64,000 bases of DNA from contig CM066993.1 of assembly GCA_033977485.1 (NCBI GenBank), forward strand, positions 31,610,001-31,674,000, given 5' to 3'. Below are positions 1 to 11,581 of the stretch, piece after piece; position 1 is the stretch's first letter; each line of letters starts with the position of its first letter. The notes beneath the pieces were generated by a model. It worked only from the letters and a program-made list of their open reading frames with translations, did not search any database and had not been told where the DNA came from. A program made the position numbers and the translations under genes. Origin of the DNA: Hydrangea macrophylla (Eukaryota; Streptophyta; Magnoliopsida; Cornales; Hydrangeaceae).

Positions 1-206
1 ACTAGAGAACTCACCATTTGCACGCATATACCTGGCCGGTATTACTGGTAGTGCCACCCACCCTTGTTGGCTCACCAGGCCCGCCGGTGATGTGCTAGTG
101 AGAAGCGCACAGACGCAACCGTGGATGTAGGTCACCTCGTTAACGGGACCGAACCACATACAAACTCTTTCTTGCTCTTATTATTGCCCTAATCTTTCGT
201 ACCAAT
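1..206 (+). repeat. 5' LTR remnant of the outer element
   Basis: This stretch is homologous to the last ~210 bases of the 3' LTR at 38336-38952. Homology stops at 206, a few bases short of the LTR end. No primer-binding site follows; the stop codon of antisense gene A lies only 24 bases further on. An 11-base word (GTAGGTCACCT) occurs at 126-136 and again at the junction at 207-217, which suggests a template switch or microhomology deletion removed the primer site and gag-pol. Confidence 0.7.
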
Positions 207-229
207 GTAGGTCACCTTAGGACGGGAGC

Positions 230-1843
230 CTAGGAGTCGTCTACATCAACAATGTCCAAGTTCTCATCGACTTCTCCCCCGGCCTGCCCCTCCGGTGCAA
301 CATCTCCCTCTTGGCCAGCCGGGGCAATGGCATCCTCAGCCGCGGTAGTGGCCCCATGGGCCTCGACAGCAGCGTCCTCAGTGGCCTCAGGTACCATGTC
401 CTAGTAGTCAGAATTCACCCCTTGGTAGGGAGTGGTGTCTAACTCCAGGTGGTCCCGGGCCAGCCTCCTCTTCAAGTTTTCATACCCGAGGAAAAAGCCG
501 TCATCGAAAGTTTCCCCCGAGGGACCGGTCGCTGCCACCTCTAGGAGTGCCCTCTCCCGAGCTTCCGCTACCGCGCGGCGAGCCCGCTCAGCCTCCAGCT
601 CCGCCAGAGCCACCGCCAGTTCTTCCTGGGCCGCCCCGAGGCTTGAAGCCAGGCCCTTGACCCTATTTTTCTCCACGGTCAAGGCCCTCTCTTTGGTCTC
701 CAGGGCAACTTCTTTCTTGGCCAGGGCAGTCTCGGCAGCGGTGGCCCTCCCGACAAGGGCCGGCATAAAGGATTCAGCTCCGGCAGCCATGCAGCCGACC
801 TGCAACCAAAGTAAAAAGAAAAATGGTCGGTCACTATTACCAGCAAAGCAGAGAATGCGAAAGATGCAGAAAAGTTACTTACAAGATGGGAGATGCTGTA
901 CATCCAAGCCTGAAAAACTTGGGGAGACATGCTGGCACACCTCTCCACCTGACTGGGGAGTAGGCATGGTCTGACCCTCTCCCGGGTCTCCCTAGATTTA
1001 TCCAGGGGTGTCCCGGTGGGAGTCTCGGCTCGTGCGACAAATGTTTCCCCCACTACCACCACCCGGGGGGTTGCTGTTTTCCTGGGAACCTGGGCCGCCG
1101 ATGGACCATGCCTGAGTCGCCTGAACGGGCGCACGCTGCCCGAGGCCTCAGCGGTCGACCTCTTTCCCGTCGCCGCCATCCGCTCGGCAGCAGCAGCCTG
1201 CAGAGCCCTCAGCCGCTCGGGATCTCTCCTGGGGGCCATCTCTACAAAAGGAAAACAGCCATGATTTCAGCAACCAGGATGACAAGGCAACAAAGAGTAG
1301 CCGAAGCTAAGGCAAGTGATAAAATTCATACCTGAAATGTTTGGGAAAGTTGGTGCTACGACAGGATGACGGGGTCGACGGTTGCCTTTCTGGTCTCCTG
1401 TGCGGGTCAGCACGTCCCAGACGTTGACAGGCCGCTCAATCAAACCCCTGATCCTCTCCTCACAATCCTCCGGAACACTTAGAAGATCGACGGATCCCGC
1501 TACAAAGCAAGCCAAGATGATTAGTTCGGAACCATATAACAAAGCCTGAAAAGAGGCTAGAGAAGATAGGGGACGGGCTTACCCCTCAACTCCTCTGCCC
1601 AGGAGGTCCTCAGTTGACTCCCAGGGGCTGGCTCATAAAACCCAGGAGTGGACACTTGGAAGAACTTTTTCTTCCACCCTTTGTTGTTGCTCGGGCAGTT
1701 GACGATAATTTTCTTCGCCTGCCGAGCCCCTAGGGAAAAGAATTCGGCCTCCCCGTGAACTGGGAACGGTCGGTGGATCCAGAAGAACTCTTGAAGGGTG
1801 AGTTCGTACCCGAAGATTTGGGGCCACAATGAGATGGACCCCA
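230..1843 (-). pseudogene. Antisense gene A of outer element, 3' part (exons 1b-4)
   Basis: This is the downstream part of a gene whose beginning lies at 32303-32792; the Athila-like insertion separates them. Exons on the minus strand are 1843-1583, 1499-1332, 1241-883 and 799-230. Introns have GTAAGC/TAG, GTATGA/TAG and GTAAGT/CAG borders. Joined to the upstream part at the TSD, the frame stays open for 616 codons apart from two TAG codons (32717-32715 and 403-401), both likely decayed CAG. Exon 1b continues a Transposase_28-type domain; exon 3 opens with a basic segment (MAPRRDPERLRAL); exon 4 is an Ala/Glu/Arg-rich coiled coil with an acidic tail. The domain name comes from gypsy-type elements and does not show transposase activity. 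Function is unknown. Confidence 0.65.
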
Positions 1844-2348
1844 TGACAAACATTGAATATTGCACATTCGTGTGCCAATATAATATACACAATGCTCATT
1901 TATTCCCCCAAATCCCTAGTTTTACATGCATATTTGAATTAATATAATTTAACAGTGATGTCACTCAAATGCATGTAATTATGTGTTTTTACATACTTTA
2001 TATGTTTAGGTAAAAGTGAAGTGAAATAAAGGGAATGAAAGAAGTAGTAACCACACCATATTATATCCCATATGCTCAAACACTTAACACTTACGTCCAA
2101 AACTTCATGTACCAAAAAAAAAAAAAGTCAAAGAAACATCACCATCCAAACAGTGGATGGTGATGTTTTGTCATCAAAAGTTTTTTTTTATTATTTTTTG
2201 TGCATCTTTTCTTTCTCTCTTTGTATTCTTCTCTGCAGGTAAACATAAATCAACAAATGTCAGAAAGCCAAAGAAGATTGAAACACGCGAAAGAAGAAAA
2301 GAGTGCCAACGTGATGGACGCAATGACGAATGCTTCACAGCATTCGTC

Positions 2349-2355
2349 TATAAAA
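2349..2355 (+). promoter_or_regulatory. TATA box of the Athila-like LTR
   Basis: TATAAAAG lies about 505 bases into the LTR and is kept in the second LTR (near 21694, TATAAAAA). A purine/CA-rich candidate start region follows ~30 bases downstream. Confidence 0.5.
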
Positions 2356-3537
2356 GCTACAAGCTCCACAAGACAAAAAAAACAACCATTCACAGACACA
2401 CAACCATTCAACAGCAGTTCACAATCACTGTTAGGGAGAGAATAGTTTAGGGGAGGTTATTATGTGAGCACTTTATATTGTCCCTAGAAATAGAAAACTT
2501 TAATTTTTCTTTGCCTTTTCTAGTTCTAGTAGTTGTAAAATTTTACTTTTATGTAATTGATGATTTTATGTTCAAAAAATATGTAGCAAAACTTTGTGTA
2601 CTGTATTTCTTAAATTTAAAATATTTGTTTTCTTGTATGACCTTTGTCAATTTTTAGTAGTAAAATAGTCCTATTTAAATTTAGATTTAATATTTCTAGT
2701 CTAGTAGTACTTATAATTGTCCCCTAAAATAGTTTGAAACTCCAAATTTCCAATTTTTATAGCAATATTTTCATTCACTAAAAGAAAGATTTTGCGATTA
2801 AATGCCAGATTTCTTAGCCACGTAGTTGTTGTAATCACCTACCAAAGCCCCAAGCACACCATATTCATATCTCACTCCAAAAGTATATTTGGATTTGGTT
2901 TGGCCTTATTTGTGTTCTTGGAGTTCAACCACTGTGACCCCACAAGAATCCAAAGTCAAAGGTTTAGTACTTTATTTTTGGTTCAGTATTTCCATTTATG
3001 TATATTTTATTAGCCTAGTTGTACTAAACTTTGCTATTTTGCAGATTCCACAAATTCAACCTCAGCTCATGTTAAGTAAAGAAAATAATATAATAATATT
3101 AGTTTCCACCATTACCTTAGTTTTATAGCTTTAGTTTTAATTGAGCAGTCACTGTTTACACCTATTTAATTTATCTTTAAATTTTATTTGGAAGACAGTT
3201 TCAATTCCAAAATGGTAGGCTAAAACTTTAATTGGGGATATGTAATAAAAACTTAGAAACCACAACTTCTGTGCACTAAACTTAAATGGGCAAATTTATC
3301 TAGATGAGTTATTTTTCCATTTATGGCCAAAAATATCTTTGTATCTATAGTTTATGACCATTTAACATGTTTATATACTATGGCTATATTAAGTACATAT
3401 TTGAAATAAAAAGCCTAATTATGTGGATTGTCAAACTATGCCTTTTGTCATAAAAAACACCTATCATACTCAAACAACTCATATGACAAAGTTAATATTT
3501 CAAATATGTGTTTATATATATTTCTATCCAATAATGG

Positions 3538-3638
3538 ATAGACAATTGTGTAGTGGCAGAGTGGTGGGGACTGGACGCCGAATAACCCACGTCCGCGGCG
3601 GGGCACGGTTCGAACCTGGCTACTGTCCAATTGCCTAT
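3538..3638 (+). repeat. tRNA-like (SINE-type) module inside LTR, copy 1
   Basis: A box TGGCAGAGTGG (3554-3564) fits the pol III consensus exactly. The B-box core GGTTCGAACC is at 3607-3616, about 45 bases further. Flanking arms ATAGACAATTG (3538-3548) and CAATTGCCTAT (3628-3638) pair with one mismatch; in the other LTR they pair perfectly. This is the layout of a tRNA or the head of a tRNA-derived SINE. It lies in the transcribed R-U5 part of the LTR. Whether it was captured from a SINE or a tRNA is not clear, and no tRNA identity was recognised. Confidence 0.55.
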
Positions 3639-4264
3639 TTATTTTTCTTTAAACCAAACAACGTCGTTTCATATCAAACCTGACACACTTGATATGACCC
3701 TGACTAGTGAAAGTTTATTTTTAAATAAAGAATGACTCTGCGATCTTAAATGTCAATGCTTTTCAAATGCACAAAAGTTGTGAGATCTAGTGTTGGTTTG
3801 CATATTCCCAATTCCTTTAAATCATTTCCCCTAGTTAATTAATATTTTCTGTTTTATAATAGCTTTGCTTAAAAATCTGTATTATTTCCATCTTTCGCTA
3901 TTATTAAATCTAAAAAGTTTATCTCATAAAAATTTAGCTTTTATATATTTTTCTTCCTTTTCTTACTAGTATCTTAGTCAATTTATTTTGCACTGTGAAA
4001 ATATTTACCATAAACTAACTAGGAAAAAATAGCTTTAATTACTTTTATTGCAAAACTATAAAAATTAGTAGTTTAGTAAAACCCCACAAAAATCCATCAT
4101 CTTTTATTTTCTTTTTAGTGACAAAATAGTTATCTGCTTAACTTTATAAAATTTTATTTCGTTCCCTGTGGGTTCGACCTGGACTTCCAAAACTTTATTA
4201 CTTGTACGATCACCTACACTTGGGTGTGATAAGAAAACGCGTCAATAGGATGTCGTCAAGTTTT

Positions 4265-4282
4265 TGGCGCCGTTGCCGGGGA
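4265..4282 (+). promoter_or_regulatory. Primer-binding site, tRNA-Asp type (Athila-like element)
   Basis: TGGCGCCGTTGCCGGGGA lies six bases after the LTR end. It is the primer site known from Athila elements and primes minus-strand DNA synthesis. Confidence 0.85.
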
Positions 4283-5704
4283 ACTGGTTTATAAAAAAAA
4301 ATAAATAAATAAAAAGTTAGGTTTAAAACAATTTTTCCTATTATATCTTGTCACGCCCCGGAACGGCAAAAATAGAGAAAAATAAATTTCCTTTTTTGGG
4401 TCCGAAGGCAGCGACGGGTGAAGTCACATGATTGTCCACACCACGCAGTACTAAGCAATAGGAAGTAATAGCGCAACAACAATGAAGTCTAGGTTCTGAT
4501 CACAACACATCATAAAGTCAACAGAAGTTACTAACTATTACACATCAGAGTCTCGAATCAAATATAAGACAGCAGAAGTACAAATGTCAAGGCAACATAT
4601 GCCTGACTACAAAAAGGGTTCTAAACGGTAAAGACAATTAGCTACAATTCTAGTCTAGTCTTCAGTTGGCATAAAGGTAGTCCTCGGCGTAGTAGTCTTC
4701 TTCGGTCTGACCTCCGTCGGGGAAATCCTCCACAGGGGCTCCGTCACCGGCATAGTGGTCCTCTCCTGCAGGCCCTTCACCTGTATAGTCATAACCAGGG
4801 TGCGCTAGAACGTAGAAATGTCCAGCGGCATAAACGCCGTCAGCTTAATGAAAGCCGAGTGAGTTAAATACTAACAGGGTATCGACTATTGATATTATCA
4901 CAAGTTATAAACCATAACCAAATTAGAATTCAGTAAGGGTAACTCCTTTAATCAAACCAATGATCCGATTACTGACGTCCTTTTCATTTTAAGATCGACA
5001 ACGCGTCCTGATAGGGGAACAGACTCGACAGTAGTTCAACTCTATAACACACCATTGCTCATCCACCGCTTTTAAGAACATATGCACAGTTCACCGCATG
5101 TCATGGATACCACGTTAGGCCATCCCCTGCTTTTAAGAACATATACACAGTCCACCGCATGTCAGGGATATAACGCTTTTAACAACAGTACATCATTCTA
5201 TGCCACGACTTAGCGACGTCTACCAGTGATCACGGTCCACTGCATGTCATAGACACCTTCGTCTGTCTACCGCTTTTAAGAACATATAATTAGATCATCT
5301 GGCTATCTTAGGGCAAATGGTCCGATTCACCGCAAGTCATAGACACCTTCGTCTGTCTACCGCTTTTAAGAACATATGATCGACCAAAGCCCGCCCACGC
5401 AAATTTCCCGAATCTTAGCAAACCTACTTAAGTTCAACTCTATCACCGATACATGACAATCCCAATGTGGCCCGACTACTCTGAATGAAATGAACGTTAA
5501 CTCCAAAGTATTCACGACTATTCCGTTATCTAACGTTATAAACATTATCCATTAATCTTGTTATTACTACGATCCTACGCCGCATTAACTCGTTATCATG
5601 TCTGTATTACAATAATAAAGCATGCTGGGAAATACTGAACAGTAAATAAACAACTAAACAGTTATTACATTAACTAAACAAGTAAAACAGTAAACTGTAA
5701 CTGC

Positions 5705-5913
5705 CAATCGATTGGTATAGATGTCAATCGATTGGTATAAAAGTGGCATCAATCAATTGGAAGAAGGTTCAATCGATTGGTATAAAAGTAGTGTCAATCG
5801 ATTGATAAAAAGTTCAATCGATTGGATCACAATCCATGTCAATCGATTGCATAAAATGTCAATCGATTGGAACATGAAAGATGTCAATCGATTGGTATAG
5901 ATGTCAATCGATT
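5705..5913. repeat. CAATCGATTG palindrome array (R-U5 block), left LTR
   Basis: Ten copies of the 10-bp palindrome, one mutated to CAATCAATTG, lie at irregular 17-30 bp spacing. On the minus strand the block lies downstream of the TATA box, in the transcribed part of the LTR. The matching block in the other LTR is at 14012-14221, with ten intact copies. Confidence 0.9.
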
Positions 5914-6407
5914 GACACTTCGTCTTCTTCACAGAGAAGACTGCCCAGCAACATATAAACGGGAATACATGGTTTCTTCTCCATTTCTTCATTCAAGCAT
6001 GTTCTAACACCAATATAAAGCTACCAAGTGAGTTTAAAACTCACCTTAGACGTTAGGGGCGTGTTTGGGAATGTGAAATGAAGCTTGGAGCTTCAATGGT
6101 GCCCTCCCTCTCTCTCTCTCTAGTTCTCTGTCTTCTCTCTTCTCCTTCTCCTTCTCTTCTTCTTCTTTCTGGTCTTCTTCTTCTTCTTTCTCAGTCCATC
6201 TCTGAGTGTGTGTAGGAATATACGTATATATGTGTGTATATATATATATGAGTGTTTATATATATATAAACACACACAAGACTCTCCCTCTCACTCTCTC
6301 TGATTTCTGTAAACAGAAATCCGCCCAAAATGGGCTGGTATATATAAAGGGAAGGTGTTCACATGGCCTCTCCCCAGCCAGAGCAAAAGAATCTGCCCAG
6401 CTGCCTT

Positions 6408-6519
6408 CAATCGATTGATATAGAGGTCAATCGATTGGTATAATCAATCGATTGAGATAAAGCTCAATCGATTGGTATCCAAAGCAAGGCAATCGATTGG
6501 AAAACTTGTCAATCAATTG
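6408..6519. repeat. CAATCGATTG palindrome array (U3 block), left LTR
   Basis: Six copies are present, one mutated to CAATCAATTG. On the minus strand the block lies about 60-180 bases upstream of the TATA-like stretch at 6338-6351, the usual place for promoter elements. The matching block at 14709-14820 has six intact copies. Confidence 0.9.
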
Positions 6520-6673
6520 ATATCCAAATTATACCAAGGGTAAAGCCAAGCTCATACAAGTATAAAAAGAAACATACAGGGTCTTATTCACATAATATAT
6601 TACAAAAATACAGGGTATTACATCATCCACCACTCATAAAAGATTTCATCCTCGAAATCCGAAACAAACAGGG

Positions 6674-9600
6674 TTAAAACAAAAATGGAAACTTCTCTTG
6701 CATCTCCGACTCCAATTCCCATGAAGCTTCTCCTTCGTCGTGGTGCTTCCACTGAACCTTCACTAGCGGGATCTCCTTGTTTCTGAGCTTCTTCACTCCT
6801 CGGTCTAGAATACGCACTGGTCCTTCGTTGTAGGTTGCGTTCTCGTTCACCTCGATATCTTCAAAACTAATCTCGTGCGTTGGGTTGTGGGCACATTTCC
6901 TCAATATGCTGGTGTGGAAAACGTTGTGCACTCCTGACATCTTTGGCGGCAATGCAAGTCAATAAGCAACCTTCCCAACACGTTCTAGGATCTCGAACGG
7001 TCCGATGAATCGCGGTGACAACTTGCCTCTTTTCTGTCCGAATCTGACGATACCTTGAACTCGCGAGACTTTGAGTAGCACATGATCTCCAACTGCAAAC
7101 TCTAGATCTTTTCGTCGTTTGTCGGCATAGCTCTTGTGTCTGGATTGCGCTGTCTTCATCTTTTCTCGTACAATCTGGATTTTCTCGTTAGTTTCTCGAA
7201 TCATCTCAGGCCCAAGTAGTTGAGTATCTCCGACTTCGGCCCAACATAGCGGCGATCGGCAAGGTCTTCCATACAAGGCTTCAAACGGCGCCATCCCTAT
7301 GCTCGTGTGGTAGCTATTATTGTAGGCAAACTCGATCAAAGGTAGATGCGTCTCCCATGAATTCTCGAATTCAATGACACAGGCTCGCAACATATCCTCC
7401 ATCATTTGATTGACTCGTTCTGTCTGACCGTCTGTCTGTGGATGAAAGGCTGAACTCAAATTCAATGAAGTTCCCATTGCTGTCTGAAGGCTCTTCCAGA
7501 ATTCTGCGGTAAAGCGTGAATCTCGATCTGAAACTATTGAGATGGGTACACCGTGCAGTCGCACTACTTGCTGTAGATACATCCGGCTCAATTTTTCAAC
7601 AGGGTGCATCATGCTGTAGGCGATAAAATGTGCTGACTTGGTGAGTCGATCCACTATTACCCAAATAGCGTCATGGTTTTGTTGAGACTTCGGCAATCCA
7701 ACCACAAAATCCATGGTGATGTGCTCCCATTTTCATTGGGAAATCGGTAGCGGTTGTAGGAGTCCAGGTGGTTTCTGATGCTCCGCCTTCACTTGTTTGC
7801 AAATAAGACATTGCGATACATACTCGGCCACTTCTTGCTTCATTCCTTGCCACCAGAAGTTTCTCTTCAAGTCCTTATACATCTTGTTTCCTCCTGGGTG
7901 GATAGTCATCCTTGACTTGTGTGCTTCGTCCAAAATGTTCTTCCTGAGACCATCGTCATTTGGCACACAGAGTCTACCTTTGCATCTTAGTGCTCCGTCC
8001 GTACTAATACTCCATATCTCTGGTTCCTTTGCGGACATCTTGGCAAACTATAACTTGAAATCCTCGTTTGACTGTTGAGCTTCCAAGATGCGGCTGATGA
8101 GAGTCGGTTGTACAACAAGACATCCAAGGTGTTGTCCTTCTCCTGATTCCACTGGTCGAAGGTCGAATTCGGTTAACGTCTCCATTGCTCGCCATTCTCT
8201 AATCGTAATCGAAGCAACCAAAAGGCGTGGCCTCCGGCTCAGAGCGTCGGCTACAACATTTGCTTTACCCGGGTGGTATTGCAAAGAGAAGTCGTAGTCC
8301 TTGAGTAGTTCCATCCATCTCCGTTGTCGCATGTTCAACTCCTTTTGAGAGAACAGGTACCTTAAACTCTTATGATCTGAGAACAAGTCGAACTTTTCTC
8401 TATACAAATAGTGTCTCCAAATCTTCAGGGCGAACACGATTGCGGCTAGTTCTAAGTCATGCGTCGGATAGTTCTTCTCATGCGGCTTCAATTGTCTTGA
8501 TCCGTATGCCATGACATTCCCCTCTTGCATTAGTACACAACCAAGTCCTTGGTGTGATGCATCACTATAGATTATGTATTGTTCACCACTCTTAGGTATC
8601 GCAAGCACGGGTGCTGAGGTTAGTCTCTCCTTCAATTCTCGAAATGCATCCTCATGTTTATCGGTCCATTCGTACTTCGTCTCCTTCCTAGTCAGGCTTG
8701 TCAACGGTCCTGCGATTCTAGAGAATCCTTCCACAAATCTCCGGTAATACCCAGCCAATCTTAGGAAACTCCTAACTTCGGTCGCGTTGGTTGGCCTGTT
8801 CCAGCTCAAGACTGCATCGATCTTAGATGAGTCTACGGAAATCCCATCCTGTGATATCACATGTCCTAGGAATTTAACTTCCTGAAGCCAGAATTCACAT
8901 TTGCTGAATTTCGCATACAGACTATTGTCTCTGAGAGTCTGTAGAGCAATTTGTAGATGCTTCTTATGTTCTTCTTCCGTCCTTGAATAAATTAGAATGT
9001 CGTCAATGAATACTATAATGAATTGATCCAGATAGGGTCTGAATACTCTATTCATTAGGTCCATGAATACTGCCGGGGCATTAGTCAATCCAAAAGACAT
9101 CACTAGAAATTCGTAGTGTCCATATCTCGTCCTGAAGGCAGTTTTCGGTATATCTTTCGGCCGAACTAGTAATTGATGGTATCCTGAACGCAAATCGATT
9201 TTTGAGAATATCCTTGATCCTTGTAGTTGATCGAACAGGTCGTCTATCCGGGGAAGTGGATACCTATTCTTGATCGTGACCTTATTCAACTCCCTGTAGT
9301 CGATACAGAGTCGTAGCTCTCCGTCTTTCTTTTTCACAAATAGAACTGGTGCTCCCCAAGGCGATGTACTGGGGCGAACAAAACCTAAGTCTTCAAGTTC
9401 CTGAACTTGCTTCTTCAATTCCAACATTTCTATTGGCGCCATCCGATACGGGGTCTTGGAAATCGGCAATGTTTTGGGTGTTAACTCAATGCAGAAGTCT
9501 ATCTCTCTATTTGGCGGAAGTCCTGAGATACTTCGGAACACATCTTCAAAGTCTTGAATAACGGGGATCTGCTTGATAGTAAGCTCCGTGCTTGAACTCT

Positions 9601-11178
9601 TAATCGTGGCTAGGCAGCTCGTGATAAACATGTCGCTCAACGGTTGGCACTGAAATCTGATTTGCGGGCAACCAGGCGTTGAAAAGACAATGGTCCGACT
9701 AACACAATCCAGGTTAGCGCCATACTTAGTAAGCCAATCCATTCCTAGGATCACGTCGAACTCAGACATTGACAAGACTATCAAGTCTGCTGGAAGATTC
9801 CTATCCTCTAGTGTCAAGGGACAATCCTTGCACACCTTACCTAACTTAACGGATACTCCCAAGGGCGAAACGGCATTAAGGGTCGGCTCAAGTGCTAGGG
9901 GTAGCAAACCCAAATCACGCACCATCTTAATAGCTATGAAAGAACGGGCGGCACCGGTATCAAACAAAGCTCTAACTTGATAGTGAAATAAAATGAGTGT
10001 ACCTTCCAAGTTCTGCTGTTCCTCCGCATTATACCCTGCATTGTCAAGAATGATGGCATTCACCCTAACCTGTCCTTGCTGTCCTTGAGCAGGCGCTCCA
10101 TAGTAGCCTCCACGTGGCGCTCTACAATCCTTGCTTATGTGACCAGGCTTGTTACAGTTGCGGCAGACGAGGTCATTACGGCGGTTGGTCTTGGGGGCTG
10201 TGCAATACCTTGCAATATGTCCGGGCACTCCACAGTTGAAACATCCATCAGTGTTTTGTCACTGGGCTGCGAGCTGTGCCTGAGGTGGTCCTCGCTGTTG
10301 ATTCTGTTGTCGAGGAAAATTAGCTTGGGGCTTCCTTGTCCCATCCCATGTGCGCTTGGTTCCCTGGTAGTTGTTAGTCTGGGGTTTCCATCCTTGATTG
10401 TTCCTTGATGATTGCGCGGAGAAGTTCCTTGGTTGGAAGGTCCTGGGTGGAGGTCGATTCACTTGTGGTCCTTGCACAGGGTGAGCATCCTTTTCCAAAC
10501 TTGAAGCAAGACAGACAATCCCTTCAAATGACTGGCCCAGATGGCCTATCATCATGTGCCGGAGGTGTGGGTTGAGTCCTTGGTGGAATCGCTTGACCTT
10601 CTTGATGGAAGTGTCTATCATATGCGGAGCGAACAGGAAAGTCGCTCAAATTGTGTAGTATACTTCCTGACTGTCCAGTTTCCTTGGGTTAGACTTAGGA
10701 AATTCCTCTCTTACTGGTCTCTTTCGTCCTCAGGGAAATACTTCTCGGGAAATCGAGTTTTGAATGCTTCCCAAGGCATTCTCCTTGCAGCGTCAATCCC
10801 AATCGTGGCTCTCTCGGCCTCCCACCAGTCCGCGGCGGAGTAAGTTAGTTGAAATGCGGCTAGACGTCTCTTGTCAAGCTCATTGCACTCCAGGGCTTCA
10901 AAGATTAGCTCTAACTCTCGTATCCATTGCTCTGCTTTCCAGGACTCTGCCATGCCGTCGAACTTTTCGGGTCGCAGGTCACGAAATCGTTCCAACAGTT
11001 TATCGCATGTCTGCCTTGGAGGGACAAAGTGGTTGTTGCCGTTGTCGTTGGTGGCATGATTGTAGGTATCGCCAATGTGCTCCATTCGTTGCATAAAAGC
11101 TTCGAAGACTCCAGTTGGGTCCATACCCTCGGGAATGGGTGCTCCCAATCGTGCTTGGTTCCTTGTGGGTCCCACCAT
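6674..11178 (-). pseudogene. gag-pol polyprotein of the chromodomain element, broken
   Basis: Gag starts at 11178 (MVGPTRNQ) and includes the typical Ty3 capsid segment. A TAA at 10713-10711 and a one-base shift near 10640 break it. From 10621 to 6674 one frame carries two CCHC knuckles ([28 protein letters not shown], ~10130-10166), protease (FDTGA, ~9955), RT (FIDD, ~9003), RNase H (YSDAS, ~8560; ADALSRR), integrase with its HHCC region and catalytic core (MDFVVGLP...; HPQTDGQTERVN), and a C-terminal chromodomain (VRILDRG...VKVQWKHH, ~6700-6830). In-frame stops lie at 10261-10259 (TGA), 8050-8048 (TAG), 7735-7733 (TGA) and 6961-6959 (TGA). The chromodomain places it among chromoviruses, and domain order fits Tekay/Del. 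Confidence 0.9.
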
Positions 11179-11581
11179 AGTGATCCGTGTGAGGTGTACC
11201 TATGAAGGATCTAACGATTAGCTGATAATCTCTTCGGGGAAATGATCATACTTAAGTAACAGAAAGCATAACATGAATCAAAATCACAACCATAACATGA
11301 TAATGAGATGATAACAGAAATAACCAAGAGAAACGATATGCCATATATATATATATATACCCAAAAGATGTACAGCGGAGTACACAACAGATCATCTGTG
11401 TACCGCGTAGTACATGATCCTATACAAGATCTAAACAAAAGAAAGATATACACAAAACCACTACTGGTGGCTACCTATACAAAAAGGCTACGGTCAATAG
11501 CTGTCTATGTAAGCGTCAAAAGTAAGTGGACAACATGTCCTAAAGTCAAACGTAAAAGTCTAAGTCCTAAAGGTACTGGAC

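Larger units (their letters stand above)
1844..4258 (+). repeat. 5' LTR of the Athila-like element
   Basis: The 2415-bp LTR begins TGACAAAC and ends GTCGTCA. A TATA box lies near 2349, so U3 is only ~0.5 kb and the R-U5 part is ~1.9 kb, unusually long. It contains a ~97-codon open frame (2157-2450) that is also open in the other LTR but spans the TATA box, so I do not call it a gene. A tRNA-like module is at 3538-3638. Confidence 0.88.
4349..6622 (-). repeat. 3' LTR of the chromodomain element
   Basis: The LTR is 2274 bp. Besides two ATCGAT-type palindrome arrays it has at least four diverged copies of a CCGCTTTTAAGAACATAT word between about 5065 and 5380, alternating with a CACCGCATGTCA word. 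A TATA-like stretch on the minus strand lies near 6338-6351. CT-rich tracts are at 6108-6190. Confidence 0.85.

Noticed and set aside
2157..2450. 97-residue frame in the Athila-like LTR, also open in the second LTR
   Set aside because: It spans the TATA box and probable transcription start; openness in both LTRs only reflects their recent common origin.
5705..5992. Palindrome arrays as CRISPR-like or frame-encoding repeats
   Set aside because: This is a plant nuclear LTR; spacing is irregular and the QSID/NRL peptide repeats are a by-product of the DNA repeat.
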